Positions 16,897-25,623 of a stretch of DNA of 64,000 bases are shown here, in pieces (within the stretch, counting starts at the first letter, position 1; the number at the start of each line of letters is the position of its first letter). Origin of the DNA: Sphingobacterium oryzagri. Its GTDB lineage: Bacteria > Bacteroidota > Bacteroidia > Sphingobacteriales > Sphingobacteriaceae. The notes under the pieces were generated by a model, which saw nothing but the letters and a program-made list of their open reading frames with translations, was not told the DNA's origin and made no database searches. The DNA is taken from positions 496,001 through 560,000 of the forward strand of contig NZ_CP117880.1 of assembly GCF_028736175.1 (NCBI RefSeq), written 5' to 3'. The translations under genes were made by a program, and so were the position numbers.

Positions 16897-17343
16897 ATGG
16901 CAAGTGTTAATAAAGTTATTTTGGTGGGCCATTTGGGTAAAGACCCCGAGGTTCGTTACCTCGAAGGTAACATTACCGTCTGCAGTTTTCCTTTAGCGAC
17001 TTCTGAAACGTATACAAAAGATGGTACACGTATGCAACATACGGAGTGGCATAATATCGTAATGTGGCGAAATCTGGGTGAGATGGCTGTGAAGTATCTG
17101 AAAAAGGGCAAGCTTGTTTACATTGAAGGCCGTTTGCGCACGCGTAATTACGAAGATAAGGAAGGTAATAGACGTTTCGTGACCGAGATCGTGGGCGAAA
17201 GCTTCAAGTTGTTAGGGCGTCCGTCCGATTTCGGCCAAACCACGAAGGCTACTCCTGAGGGAACTGCTACCGAAGAGGTGGAAAAAGAACAGGAGGTAGA
17301 TTTTATGGAAAATGATAACGATACCGACGGTTTGCCGTTTTAA
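16897..17343 (+). CDS. ssb: Single-stranded DNA-binding protein
   Basis: 148 aa. An OB-fold occupies residues 1-110 (NKVILVGHLGKDPEVR at the N-terminus, then WHNIVMW and KGKLVYIEGRL). An acidic disordered tail ends in DTDGLPF. The classical SSB tip is DDDIPF, so the partner-binding tip is a recognisable variant. The gene follows mutY by 2 nt, giving a small DNA-maintenance operon. Confidence 0.94.
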   Translation: MASVNKVILVGHLGKDPEVRYLEGNITVCSFPLATSETYTKDGTRMQHTEWHNIVMWRNLGEMAVKYLKKGKLVYIEGRLRTRNYEDKEGNRRFVTEIVGESFKLLGRPSDFGQTTKATPEGTATEEVEKEQEVDFMENDNDTDGLPF

Positions 17344-17406
17344 TTGTCGCTTACCGCGAGTTTGAAAAATTGAAATGGCTGCGTCTTAATTTTTAATATT
17401 TTGCTG

Positions 17407-17414
17407 TATCTTTG
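17407..17414 (+). promoter_or_regulatory. -7 box directly before pheS
   Basis: TATCTTTG, with only 5 nt between it and the pheS ATG (17420). Initiation would fall at or just before the start codon. Confidence 0.6.
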
Positions 17415-17419
17415 GCACT

Positions 17420-18457
17420 ATGTTGCAGGACAAAATTAAGCAGTATACAGCGGAAATAGACCAGTTTGTGCCAACATCAGCTGCTGATGTTGAAAATTTT
17501 CGGTTAAAATTTTTAGTTGCGAAAGGTGTCGTCAAAGCTTTATTTGACGAATTCAAGTCTGTTTCTCCAGAGGAGAAACGTACCTTAGGTAAGGTTTTAA
17601 ATGAGTTTAAGCAGGTTGCCGAGCAAAAGTTTGCAGACGCGCAGGCACAATTTGCAGGCTCTTCGCCAGAGCAAACGCGTGAAGAAGGCGATCTTACCCT
17701 GCCGGGTGAAGGCTTTCAGCTTGGATCTCGACATCCCTTGTCTTTAACGCGCAAAGAAATAGTTGAAATTTTCAAAAAACTAGGTTTTATCGTGGCTGAA
17801 GGTCCGGAAATTGAAGATGACTGGCACAACTTCTCAGCGCTTAATTTCCCGCCAGAGCATCCCGCTCGCGATATGCAAGACACGTTCTTTGTGGAAAAGA
17901 AAGAAGGAAATGATATTGCCTTGCGCACCCATACCTCATCGGTGCAGGTGCGTTTGATGGAGATGGGCAAGCCGCCATTTCGCGCCATTATGCCCGGGCG
18001 AGTTTACCGCAACGAAGCGATCTCTGCGCGTGCGCACTGCTTCTTCCATCAGGTAGAAGGATTGTATGTAGATGAAGAAGTTTCTTTTGCCGATCTTAAG
18101 CAAACGCTTTATCATTTCGTTCAGGAGCTTTACGGCGAAGGCACGAAAGTACGTTTCCGTCCGTCCTACTTTCCATTTACCGAGCCTTCTGCAGAAATGG
18201 ATATTTCTTGTACCATTTGTAAAGGTGCAGGTTGTCAATTGTGCAAATATTCCGGTTGGGTAGAGATTTTGGGTTGCGGTATGGTCGATCCTAATGTGCT
18301 GGAAAATTGCGGTATCGATAGCAAAAAATATGCAGGATTTGCTTTCGGTATGGGTATCGAGCGTATCACGAATTTGAAATACGAAATCCGTGACTTACGT
18401 CTTTTCTCCGAAAATGACGTTCGTTTCTTATCGCAGTTTGAAACAGAGATTATTTAA
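17420..18457 (+). CDS. pheS: Phenylalanyl-tRNA synthetase alpha subunit
   Basis: 345 aa, the usual length. It carries an N-terminal coiled-coil tRNA-binding arm (about 1-90) and then the class II catalytic core. Motif 2 lies around MPGRVYRNEAISARAHCFFH and motif 3 around AFGMGIERI near the C-terminus. A zinc-ribbon-like cluster, CTICKGAGCQLC, lies in the catalytic domain and is common in this lineage. pheT is not adjacent, which is usual in Bacteroidota. The next gene starts 3 nt after its stop. Confidence 0.96.
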   Translation: MLQDKIKQYTAEIDQFVPTSAADVENFRLKFLVAKGVVKALFDEFKSVSPEEKRTLGKVLNEFKQVAEQKFADAQAQFAGSSPEQTREEGDLTLPGEGFQLGSRHPLSLTRKEIVEIFKKLGFIVAEGPEIEDDWHNFSALNFPPEHPARDMQDTFFVEKKEGNDIALRTHTSSVQVRLMEMGKPPFRAIMPGRVYRNEAISARAHCFFHQVEGLYVDEEVSFADLKQTLYHFVQELYGEGTKVRFRPSYFPFTEPSAEMDISCTICKGAGCQLCKYSGWVEILGCGMVDPNVLENCGIDSKKYAGFAFGMGIERITNLKYEIRDLRLFSENDVRFLSQFETEII

Positions 18458-18460
18458 TAT

Positions 18461-18877
18461 ATGGTAAAAAAGATTGGTTACATCCTTACATCGGTGCTGA
18501 GCTTGCTTTTTGTAGCATGCGCGGGCGGTAGTTGTAATGTTGTTCCCAATCGTTCTTTTACAACAAATATAAACCAGAGCGAACATCTGGGCGTATATGC
18601 TACAAACGGCTGGGCATACGCAGGCGGTGGTTATGCCGGGCTGGTGGTTTACAACAGCGGAACGCAGACAAATCCAAAGTTGCTTGCTTATGATCGTTGT
18701 AGCACCATCAATCCCGAAGCGGGAAATAAAGTCGAAGTCGAGGGATTAACCTTGATCGATCGCGCATCGGGTGCAAGATGGCTGATGCTAGACGGCTCGC
18801 CGATCGAAATTGCCGAATGCCCGCTAAAACCTTATGCCGTTGGGCAAAACGGCAGTATCTTTTACGTACAAAATTAA
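18461..18877 (+). CDS. Lipoprotein, possibly a degenerate Rieske-like fold
   Basis: 138 aa with a lipoprotein signal peptide (lipobox FVAC near residue 20). The middle and C-terminal part (LLAYDRCSTIN, RWLMLDGSPIE, CPLKPYAVG) resembles the layout of small Rieske-type lipoproteins seen in Bacteroidota. The CxH and CxxH cluster ligands are absent, so no iron-sulfur centre is expected. The resemblance is weak and function is unknown. It lies 3 nt after pheS and 3 nt before a TetR gene, so the three are probably co-transcribed. Confidence 0.6.
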   Translation: MVKKIGYILTSVLSLLFVACAGGSCNVVPNRSFTTNINQSEHLGVYATNGWAYAGGGYAGLVVYNSGTQTNPKLLAYDRCSTINPEAGNKVEVEGLTLIDRASGARWLMLDGSPIEIAECPLKPYAVGQNGSIFYVQN

Positions 18878-18880
18878 CGC

Positions 18881-19456
18881 ATGGAACCCGATAAGCTTAC
18901 ACTATCCATAAAGCGGTCAGCTCGTGAATTGTTTCGACGTTACGGTTACAACAAAACCAGCGTAAACGACTTGGCTAAGCATGCAAAGATTGCCAAAGCA
19001 ACCTTCTACAAGCACTTTGCCAGTAAAGAGTTGATTCTGCATGCCGTTTTGATGGATTATATCCGTGAAAACGTGCAGGATATTTTGGATAAGAATGTGC
19101 GCGAGAAAGATCTGTCCACTTTTTTAGCCAATACCATTCTCCGCGTGAGCCGCGTTACCTATACCGTGTGCAATGAGTTTGTCGGTTGGGAATTCATCCG
19201 CGAGTCGGCCAATGCGCAGGAGTATCTAAAAACCTTGTCAGATGATTTGGAGTTTCTATTGCTAAGCTCCTTTATCCAAAACGACACCATCGGGCAGACT
19301 GTGCCGGAGGAACGTCTGACCTTTTTGATCAAGTGTAGTAAAAATATTGTTTTTTCTTTTGCCTTTACCGCCGTTACCGAGGCGGATGTGCGCAAAAATT
19401 TTATTTCCTTCCAAAAGGAGATCTTGCCGTATCTTGTGCAGGCGACTTTGCTTTAG
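18881..19456 (+). CDS. TetR/AcrR family transcriptional regulator
   Basis: 191 aa. The N-terminal TetR helix-turn-helix is clear: ARELFRRYGYNKTSVNDLAK followed by ATFYKHFASKELIL at about residues 12-55. The C-terminal helical ligand-binding part is not diagnostic. It is the last gene of the pheS-lipoprotein-TetR run. Its target is unknown, and no palindromic operator is obvious near it. Confidence 0.86.
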   Translation: MEPDKLTLSIKRSARELFRRYGYNKTSVNDLAKHAKIAKATFYKHFASKELILHAVLMDYIRENVQDILDKNVREKDLSTFLANTILRVSRVTYTVCNEFVGWEFIRESANAQEYLKTLSDDLEFLLLSSFIQNDTIGQTVPEERLTFLIKCSKNIVFSFAFTAVTEADVRKNFISFQKEILPYLVQATLL

Positions 19457-19593
19457 GCAAGCGCAGATTAAATACGCTGCATTAGATAGCTTGCTGTAGC
19501 GGCAAGTGACTGGAATCGACCTTGCGATTTTATTGCTCAGGATTAATGGTTTACACTTCGCTCTTCTTTGTTTTCTGTTCGCGAGAAAAAGCG

Positions 19594-19601
19594 TACTTTT
19601 G
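19594..19601 (+). promoter_or_regulatory. -7 box directly before rlmD
   Basis: TACTTTTG, 8 nt before the ATG at 19610, with TTTG at 19567-19570 upstream (23-nt spacing). Supports 19610 as the true start. Confidence 0.6.
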
Positions 19602-19609
19602 CACCCATT

Positions 19610-21022
19610 ATGGGTAGAAGAATTCCACAGGACAAGCGATTTATTGCTGATGTTGCTATTATCGACATCGCAGAGGAGGGCAAGGGTGTTGCCAAACAGG
19701 ACGAATTAGTAATGTTTATTGAGCAGGCCGTTCCGGGTGATGTTGCCGATGTGGAATTACTACGTAAAAAGAAAAACTTTGCTGAAGGCCGATTGGTTGC
19801 GTTGAAACAGCCGTCTCCTTATCGTGTTGATCCGTTTTGTCCACATTTTGGCGTTTGCGGTGGTTGTAAATGGCAGCACATGCAGTATCCGGCGCAGCTA
19901 CAATTTAAACAGCAATATGTGGATAACGCGCTCAAACGTTTGGGAAAAGTAGATACCAGCGCAATGGAACCGATTTTGGGCTCCGAAAAAACCGAATATT
20001 ACCGTAATAAACTGGAATTTACCTTTTCGAACAAACGTTGGCTAACCAATGTCGATCAGGAAGTTCCGCCAGCAGACATGAATGCGCTAGGGTTTCACGT
20101 ACCTGGGCGTTTTGATAAAATCTTGGCTATCGATCATTGTTTTTTACAACAAGATCCTTCCAATGGTATACGCAATGCAGTGTATGAATTTGCGATGGCC
20201 AATGAGATTTCGTTTTACGATTTGCGCGCGCATGAAGGCGCTTTGCGTAACCTCATTATTCGTACAGCGTCTACCGGCGAAGTGATGGTTATTGTAGTTT
20301 TTGCTTACCCAACAAGTGAGCAGGTTACGTTGTTGATGGATTTCGTCCAACAAAAATTTCCGCACCTGGCATCGCTATTATATATTGTTAACCAAAAGCG
20401 CAACGATACGATTTTTGATCAGGAGATTGAAGTATACGCCGGACGGGATTTTATCTACGAAGAGATGGAAGGCTTGAAGTTTAAGGTCGGTCCAAAATCT
20501 TTTTATCAAACCAACTCGGCACAGGCCTACGAATTATATAAAATTACGCGGGAATTTGCGGATCTGCAAGGCGACGAATTGGTGTACGATTTGTATACTG
20601 GCGCCGGCACCATTGCCAATTTTGTGGCCCGTGCAGCGCGCGAGGTGGTCGGCGTAGAGTACGTGCCGTCTGCAATTGAAGACGCTAAGATCAATTCCGA
20701 AATAAACGGAATCGCGAATACTAAATTTTACGCGGGCGATATGAAAGATGTGCTGACGGCAGAATTTGTTGCCGAGCACGGCAAGCCAGATGTTGTGATT
20801 ACCGATCCACCGCGGGCTGGCATGCACGCAGATGTTGTGAACCGTATTCTGGAAATGGAAGCAGACAAGGTGGTGTACGTAAGCTGTAACGCCGCTACGC
20901 AAGCGCGCGATTTAGCTTTATTGCAAGAAAAATATGCTGTCGAACGTATTAAACCTGTAGATATGTTCCCACATACACAGCATGTGGAAAACGTCGTTTT
21001 ACTTCGTTTAAAAAAGGCATAA
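19610..21022 (+). CDS. rlmD: 23S rRNA (uracil-C5)-methyltransferase, RlmD/TrmA family
   Basis: SAM-dependent m5U methyltransferase. From the ATG at 19610 it is 470 aa. An upstream non-ATG extension is rejected because the promoter box lies inside it. The order is: TRAM domain (about 5-65), iron-sulfur cysteines in CPHFGVCGGCKW (C77, C83, C86), then a Rossmann methyltransferase with YDLYTGAGTI, TDPPRAGM and the catalytic Cys in VYVSCN. The family covers 23S rRNA U1939/U747 and tRNA U54 enzymes. The exact target is inferred as U1939 from general resemblance and is not certain. Confidence 0.87.
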   Translation: MGRRIPQDKRFIADVAIIDIAEEGKGVAKQDELVMFIEQAVPGDVADVELLRKKKNFAEGRLVALKQPSPYRVDPFCPHFGVCGGCKWQHMQYPAQLQFKQQYVDNALKRLGKVDTSAMEPILGSEKTEYYRNKLEFTFSNKRWLTNVDQEVPPADMNALGFHVPGRFDKILAIDHCFLQQDPSNGIRNAVYEFAMANEISFYDLRAHEGALRNLIIRTASTGEVMVIVVFAYPTSEQVTLLMDFVQQKFPHLASLLYIVNQKRNDTIFDQEIEVYAGRDFIYEEMEGLKFKVGPKSFYQTNSAQAYELYKITREFADLQGDELVYDLYTGAGTIANFVARAAREVVGVEYVPSAIEDAKINSEINGIANTKFYAGDMKDVLTAEFVAEHGKPDVVITDPPRAGMHADVVNRILEMEADKVVYVSCNAATQARDLALLQEKYAVERIKPVDMFPHTQHVENVVLLRLKKA

Positions 21023-21030
21023 AGTTATCG

Positions 21031-21052
21031 GCTGTCAAAACAGCTGTTTTTT
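21031..21052 (+). terminator. Short terminator after rlmD
   Basis: GCTGT (21031-21035) and ACAGC (21040-21044) with a CAAA loop, then TGTTTTTTAA. The stem is short. Confidence 0.5.
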
Positions 21053-21103
21053 AATAGATGAATGATCTGACGAGCTTTAGAGCTCGGTTTAAACATTAGC
21101 CAA

Positions 21104-21496
21104 ATGGATATAGAAGATTTGATGGGTGGAGGTGTTTCCAACGGAGAGGAAACACAGCAAAGTCCGCTGAAAAGCTTGAAAGTTGATTTAGACTTCTATA
21201 AAGAGTCTATCAAGGAAGTCGCTACCGATATGATGGCTGAAGGCTACACGCTGTATCCTATTTTTATCGCGCATCAACATGAGGTGAGCATCGGCGAGCT
21301 ATTGCTTGATAAAAATGAATTGCAGACGCAGTGGAGTATCCATGTTAGTTCATTGGAAGAATTTGTGGAGCGTGGTTTGATAAAGGAAGATAAGCAGGCG
21401 CATTTCGTGAAAAACTATAAATCGGCAAACGATTATATGTGTTTGTTTGTCCTTGTTCCGGAAGGCGCCAATTTTGTTTTCTACCCATATGCTTAG
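21104..21496 (+). CDS. Conserved hypothetical protein
   Basis: 130 aa, soluble, with no signal peptide or TM helix. An N-terminal flexible Gly/Ser/Glu-rich segment is followed by a compact domain (SLKVDLDFYKESIKEVA, GYTLYPIFIAHQHEVSIGEL, VFYPYA at the end). It reads like a Bacteroidota-specific conserved small protein, but I do not recognise the family. It stands between rlmD and a carboxypeptidase-regulatory-like protein, in the same direction. Confidence 0.55.
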   Translation: MDIEDLMGGGVSNGEETQQSPLKSLKVDLDFYKESIKEVATDMMAEGYTLYPIFIAHQHEVSIGELLLDKNELQTQWSIHVSSLEEFVERGLIKEDKQAHFVKNYKSANDYMCLFVLVPEGANFVFYPYA

Positions 21497-21560
21497 TTTT
21501 TCAGTACGATTTAAAACTTTTTAACATAGGGGGATCTAAACATTTCATATTTTTAGAGCA

Positions 21561-22322
21561 ATGTACGTAAAAACTAAATATACCTTTCTGGTAATCTTTG
21601 TGGCACTTTTGTCGTTTACGCAGCTTGATGTGGCTTACGGCCAGTCGGCTGCCGTTTCCGGAATTGTGGTCGGCAAAGGCGGAAGCGTTAGACTGGGCGA
21701 GGTTAACGTTTTAAATATGCGCACCAATCGTCGGGCACAGACCAATACATTTGGCGTGTTTATTATCGAAGCCTCTGTGGGTGATAGTTTGTCGTTAACG
21801 AAAACGGGCTATGGCCCCGTCAAGACTGTTGTACAAACGGCCGAAGATATCTTGATCGAGATGCAGGAAGGCTTGACCATTGAAACGGTGGTTGTGAGCC
21901 GCATGAGCAAAGAAGCCGAGATGCGCGATATGTTAGAAGATTATCGCAGAAAAGGTGTATACAATAATGGTAAAAACACCGTAGGTACTTATTTGGGTAG
22001 CCCGGCTACGGCATTGTACAACCTTTTTGGAAAGGACGCCAAAAATGCTAAACGTTTTTCTAAACTTATGGATCGCGAGTTGGAGCAGTCGCAGGTAGAT
22101 CGTATTTTTAATAAAACGTCGGTCAATAAGTTGACAAATCTGGAAGGTGATGAATTGCAGTCGTTTATGGATTTGTATCGCCCCTCGCATAGCATGGTGG
22201 AGCGTTGGGGACAGTACGATTTTATGAATTACATCAAGATCTCTTTTGAAGCTTGGGAAAAAGACGGTCGTCCACGTTCTACACGCTTACCAAAGCTCGA
22301 AATTCCACCACAGGAGCGCTAA
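21561..22322 (+). CDS. Exported protein with CarboxypepD_reg-like domain
   Basis: 253 aa with a signal peptide (cleavage near AYGQS, residue ~28). Residues ~30-105 form a carboxypeptidase regulatory-like beta-sandwich (VSGIVVGKGG, LGEVNVLNMRT, NTFGVFIIEASVGDSLSLT), as in many Bacteroidota outer-membrane proteins. The C-terminal ~140 residues are helical and charged, of unknown fold. No TonB-dependent receptor barrel follows. A periplasmic or surface location is expected; the role is unknown. Confidence 0.68.
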   Translation: MYVKTKYTFLVIFVALLSFTQLDVAYGQSAAVSGIVVGKGGSVRLGEVNVLNMRTNRRAQTNTFGVFIIEASVGDSLSLTKTGYGPVKTVVQTAEDILIEMQEGLTIETVVVSRMSKEAEMRDMLEDYRRKGVYNNGKNTVGTYLGSPATALYNLFGKDAKNAKRFSKLMDRELEQSQVDRIFNKTSVNKLTNLEGDELQSFMDLYRPSHSMVERWGQYDFMNYIKISFEAWEKDGRPRSTRLPKLEIPPQER

Positions 22323-22423
22323 TTGCAGCTCATCTTTTAGTAATCTTTGTTTCGCATTATATTTTGGCATTTACTTTGTTTAGCATACACTATAATACAT
22401 TACATTTTAGTAAATAGTTAATT

Positions 22424-23113
22424 ATGAAAACGAGTAGAAAAGTAGCTATATATGGCTTATCCGTTGCAACATCTGTGATGTTGTTTGCGAGTTGTTCAAC
22501 TATACAAAATACAAACAGCACAACCAAAGGAGCAGTTATCGGTACGGCTGCTGGAGCTGGTTTAGGCGCGTTGATTGGTGGTAAAGCCGGAAACACAGCT
22601 GTTGGTGCTATTGCTGGCGCTGCGATAGGTGGCGTTGCTGGTGGTTTGATTGGTAAAAAAATGGACAGACAAGCCAAAGAAATCGAAAATACTGTCGCAG
22701 GAGCGGAGGTTATCAAAGCTGATGAAGGTATTATCGTAAAATTTGACGAAGGTATTTTATTTGACTTCAACAGTTCAACCTTGAAGTCTGCCGCAAAAAC
22801 AAACATCGGTAATCTAGTTGCTACGTTAAATAAAGAGCCTGGTACCGAGATTTTAGTAATCGGGCATACCGACAATGTTGGTACGCTTGCTGCTAACCAA
22901 AAGGTTTCAGAATCACGCGCGGCAGCCGTTAAAGCTTATGCGGTATCACAAGGCTTAACAGGTGCACGTGTACGCACGGAAGGTAAGAATTACTCTGAGC
23001 CTTTGGCATCTAATGATACCGATGCGGGGCGTGCAGAAAACCGTCGTGTAGAGATTGTTATTGTCGCTGGTGATAAAATGATCCAAGAAGCACAGTCAGA
23101 AGCAAAAAATTAA
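22424..23113 (+). CDS. OmpA family lipoprotein with glycine zipper
   Basis: 229 aa. The lipobox FASC puts the lipidated Cys near residue 25. A glycine-zipper region (about 36-80, AAGAGLGALIGGKAGN) can insert in membranes. The C-terminal OmpA-like peptidoglycan-binding domain (about 105-215) has VIGHTDNVGT and the NRRVEIVI end. Likely tethers the outer membrane to peptidoglycan. It is a single-gene unit followed by a strong terminator and then a long repeat array. Confidence 0.9.
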   Translation: MKTSRKVAIYGLSVATSVMLFASCSTIQNTNSTTKGAVIGTAAGAGLGALIGGKAGNTAVGAIAGAAIGGVAGGLIGKKMDRQAKEIENTVAGAEVIKADEGIIVKFDEGILFDFNSSTLKSAAKTNIGNLVATLNKEPGTEILVIGHTDNVGTLAANQKVSESRAAAVKAYAVSQGLTGARVRTEGKNYSEPLASNDTDAGRAENRRVEIVIVAGDKMIQEAQSEAKN

Positions 23114-23132
23114 CACGCATTGAGCGTTTGCA

Positions 23133-23168
23133 AAAGCTGCCTTTTTTCGGAAGGGCAGCTTTTTTTGT
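23133..23168 (+). terminator. Terminator of the ompA-like gene
   Basis: AAAGCTGCC (23133-23141) and GGCAGCTTT (23154-23162) form a perfect 9-bp stem followed by a T-run. Confidence 0.85.
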
Positions 23169-23307
23169 TTCCGCTTGGCCAGGAGGACGCGAGAGGTTAC
23201 AAATTACACATCAGGCGTAACAGTTTGGGGCGCTATGAACAGCATTACGTTCTGATTTTCGCTATCTGCGGAATAGAAAAGTGCGAATTTTTTCTATGCA
23301 GTTCGCA

Positions 23308-23962
23308 TGATCTCACGGGATCATATCTTTATGGAGGTCATATCTTTATAGCTATACAACGACCAATAACATTCGACCCTGTGTTATCGATTGTATTTTT
23401 TTAAACATGCGATTCCTCCGAAATTGTGAAAGGAATTGACCTCGTGGAGCTCATATCTTTATAGCGATATAATGATCAATATCATTCGACCCTGTGTTAT
23501 CGAGTATATTTTTTTAAACATGCGATTCCTCCGAAATTGTGAAAGGAATTGACCTCATGGAGGTCATATCTTTATAGCGATATAACGATCAATATCATTC
23601 GACTCTGTATTATCGAGTATATTTTTTTAAACATGCGATTCCTCCGAAATTGTGAAAGGAATTGACCTCATGGAGGTCATATCTTTATAGCGATATAACG
23701 ATCAATATCATTCGACTCTGTATTATCGAGTATATTTTTTTAAACATGTACTTTTCCATAAATTTTGAAGGGAATTGACCTCGTGGAGCTCATATCTTTA
23801 TAGCTATGTAACGATCAATATCATTCGACTCTGTATTATCGAGTATATTTTTTTAAACATGTACTTTTCCATAAATTTTGAAGGGAATTGACCTCATGGA
23901 GGTCATATCTTTATAGCGATATAATGATCAATATCATTCGACCCCGCTCGGGGTCGTATATT
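23308..23962 (+). repeat. 113-bp tandem repeat array with palindromic cores
   Basis: TCATATCTTTATAG recurs at 23338, 23451, 23564, 23677, 23790 and 23903, exactly 113 bp apart. Each unit contains TGACCTC-ATG-GAGGTCA or a close variant. The last copy also has an intact second palindrome, CGACCCC-GCTC-GGGGTCG (23939-23956), where inner copies are degenerate. A truncated leading copy with TGATCTC starts at 23308. It lies between the ompA-like terminator and miaB. Short open frames crossing it are not genes. Confidence 0.9.
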
Positions 23963-24142
23963 CGTTTAGACAACCTTCTTTTAAACATGCAATTTCGCTA
24001 CCAGGAAGATTTAAAAAATCGATTGTTAGTCGTTGGATTTAGTAATCCCCTTCAGAAAATTTACATAATTACCGTCGACTATTGGTAGTGTTAAATTTTG
24101 GTCATGCTCTGCCAAAGTGTCATCAATTTAACTTTTTATTGT

Positions 24143-24150
24143 TAGCTTTG
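24143..24150 (+). promoter_or_regulatory. -7 box of the miaB promoter
   Basis: TAGCTTTG matches TAnnTTTG, 18 nt before the miaB ATG at 24169. Confidence 0.6.
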
Positions 24151-24168
24151 TAGTCTTTAAATGGAGTC

Positions 24169-25602
24169 ATGCTAGAATTAGAACATACTACGAAAACGCA
24201 CGATGAAGCGCGCCAGGGAGAGGCTTTAGAACTATTACCTACGGGCAAATCGACAGGGCGGAAATTGTATATTGAGAGTTATGGATGTCAGATGAATTTT
24301 TCTGATAGTGAGATCGTTGCTTCAATTTTGTTGGATAAAGGTTTTGAAACAACAAAAGATTACAAAGAGGCAGATGTGGTATTTATCAATACCTGCTCTA
24401 TTCGGGAGAATGCCGAGCAACGTGTTCGTAACCGACTGAAAGAATTTGAATCCGCAAAGACCAAAAATCCAGGAATGGTAGTTGGCGTGCTCGGCTGTAT
24501 GGCGGAGCGGCTAAAATCTAAATTTTTGGAAGAAGAAAAGCTTGTTGACGTTGTTGTTGGGCCAGATGCTTACCGGGATTTACCCAATCTGATCGAGAAG
24601 GTCGATGATGGTGCGAAAGCGGTAAACGTCTTGTTATCTCGGGAAGAAACCTATGCCGATATCAATCCGGTGCGTTTAAATTCTAACGGCATATCGGCGT
24701 TTATCTCCATTATGCGTGGCTGTGATAACATGTGTTCCTTCTGCGTGGTGCCGTTTACCAGGGGTCGGGAGCGCAGTCGTGATGTACACTCCATTGTGAA
24801 AGAGGCCGAAGATTTATTTGCAGCAGGCTATAAAGAAGTAACGTTATTAGGACAAAATGTCGACTCCTATAAATTCACCGAGCCGGTGGCCGAAGGCGAA
24901 ACGGCAAAACCTGCGGTAAATTTCGCACAATTATTGGCGAAGGTAGCCGAAGTTAGCCCAGAGCTGCGCGTACGTTTTTCCACATCACATCCAAAAGATA
25001 TTACCGACGAAGTGCTGTATACGATGGCTCGTTATGAAAATATCTGTAAATACATTCATTTGCCGGTACAGTCGGGAAATACACGTGTATTAGATTTGAT
25101 GAATCGTACGTACGATCGCGAATGGTACATGGAGCGGGTAGATGCTATCCGTCGTATTATGCCAGATTGCGGTATTTCTACCGACGTAATTACTGGTTTC
25201 TGTACAGAGACGGAAGAAGAGCATGCCGAGACTTTGTCAATGATGGACTATGTGCAATATGACTTCGCTTACATGTTTGCTTATTCTGAGCGTCCGGGTA
25301 CATTAGCCGCCAAGCGTTATGAAGATGACATTCCGGAAGAAGTAAAAAAACGCCGATTAACCGAAGTGGTTAATAAGCAACAGAGCCACAGCTTGTATCG
25401 CTTGCAAAACTATGTTGGCAAGGTGCATAAAGTGTTGATCGAAGGGTTTTCTAAACGTTCCGATCAAGACTATTGTGGTCGTAACGATCAGAACACCATG
25501 ATGGTATTTCCGGTAGATGCACGTTTTAAACCAGGACAATACGTGCACGTGTCGGCCGAGCGTTGCACTTCTGCTACACTAATGGGCCATATCGTAGACT
25601 AG
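24169..25602 (+). CDS. miaB: tRNA-2-methylthio-N6-isopentenyladenosine methylthiotransferase
   Basis: 477 aa. The UPF0004 domain starts with [15 protein letters not shown], whose Cys is the first ligand of the auxiliary cluster, followed by [12 protein letters not shown] and GCMAER. The radical SAM motif CDNMCSFC lies in the centre. A C-terminal TRAM domain follows. Catalyses the 2-methylthio step on A37 of tRNAs reading U-starting codons. It heads a run of genes in one direction: the sigma-54 activator starts 21 nt downstream, then lptE. Confidence 0.95.
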   Translation: MLELEHTTKTHDEARQGEALELLPTGKSTGRKLYIESYGCQMNFSDSEIVASILLDKGFETTKDYKEADVVFINTCSIRENAEQRVRNRLKEFESAKTKNPGMVVGVLGCMAERLKSKFLEEEKLVDVVVGPDAYRDLPNLIEKVDDGAKAVNVLLSREETYADINPVRLNSNGISAFISIMRGCDNMCSFCVVPFTRGRERSRDVHSIVKEAEDLFAAGYKEVTLLGQNVDSYKFTEPVAEGETAKPAVNFAQLLAKVAEVSPELRVRFSTSHPKDITDEVLYTMARYENICKYIHLPVQSGNTRVLDLMNRTYDREWYMERVDAIRRIMPDCGISTDVITGFCTETEEEHAETLSMMDYVQYDFAYMFAYSERPGTLAAKRYEDDIPEEVKKRRLTEVVNKQQSHSLYRLQNYVGKVHKVLIEGFSKRSDQDYCGRNDQNTMMVFPVDARFKPGQYVHVSAERCTSATLMGHIVD

Positions 25603-25623
25603 TATTAAAAAGAAAGCACTATC

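Noticed and set aside
23308-23962. CRISPR array
   Set aside because: The whole 113-bp unit repeats; there are no variable spacers and no cas genes.
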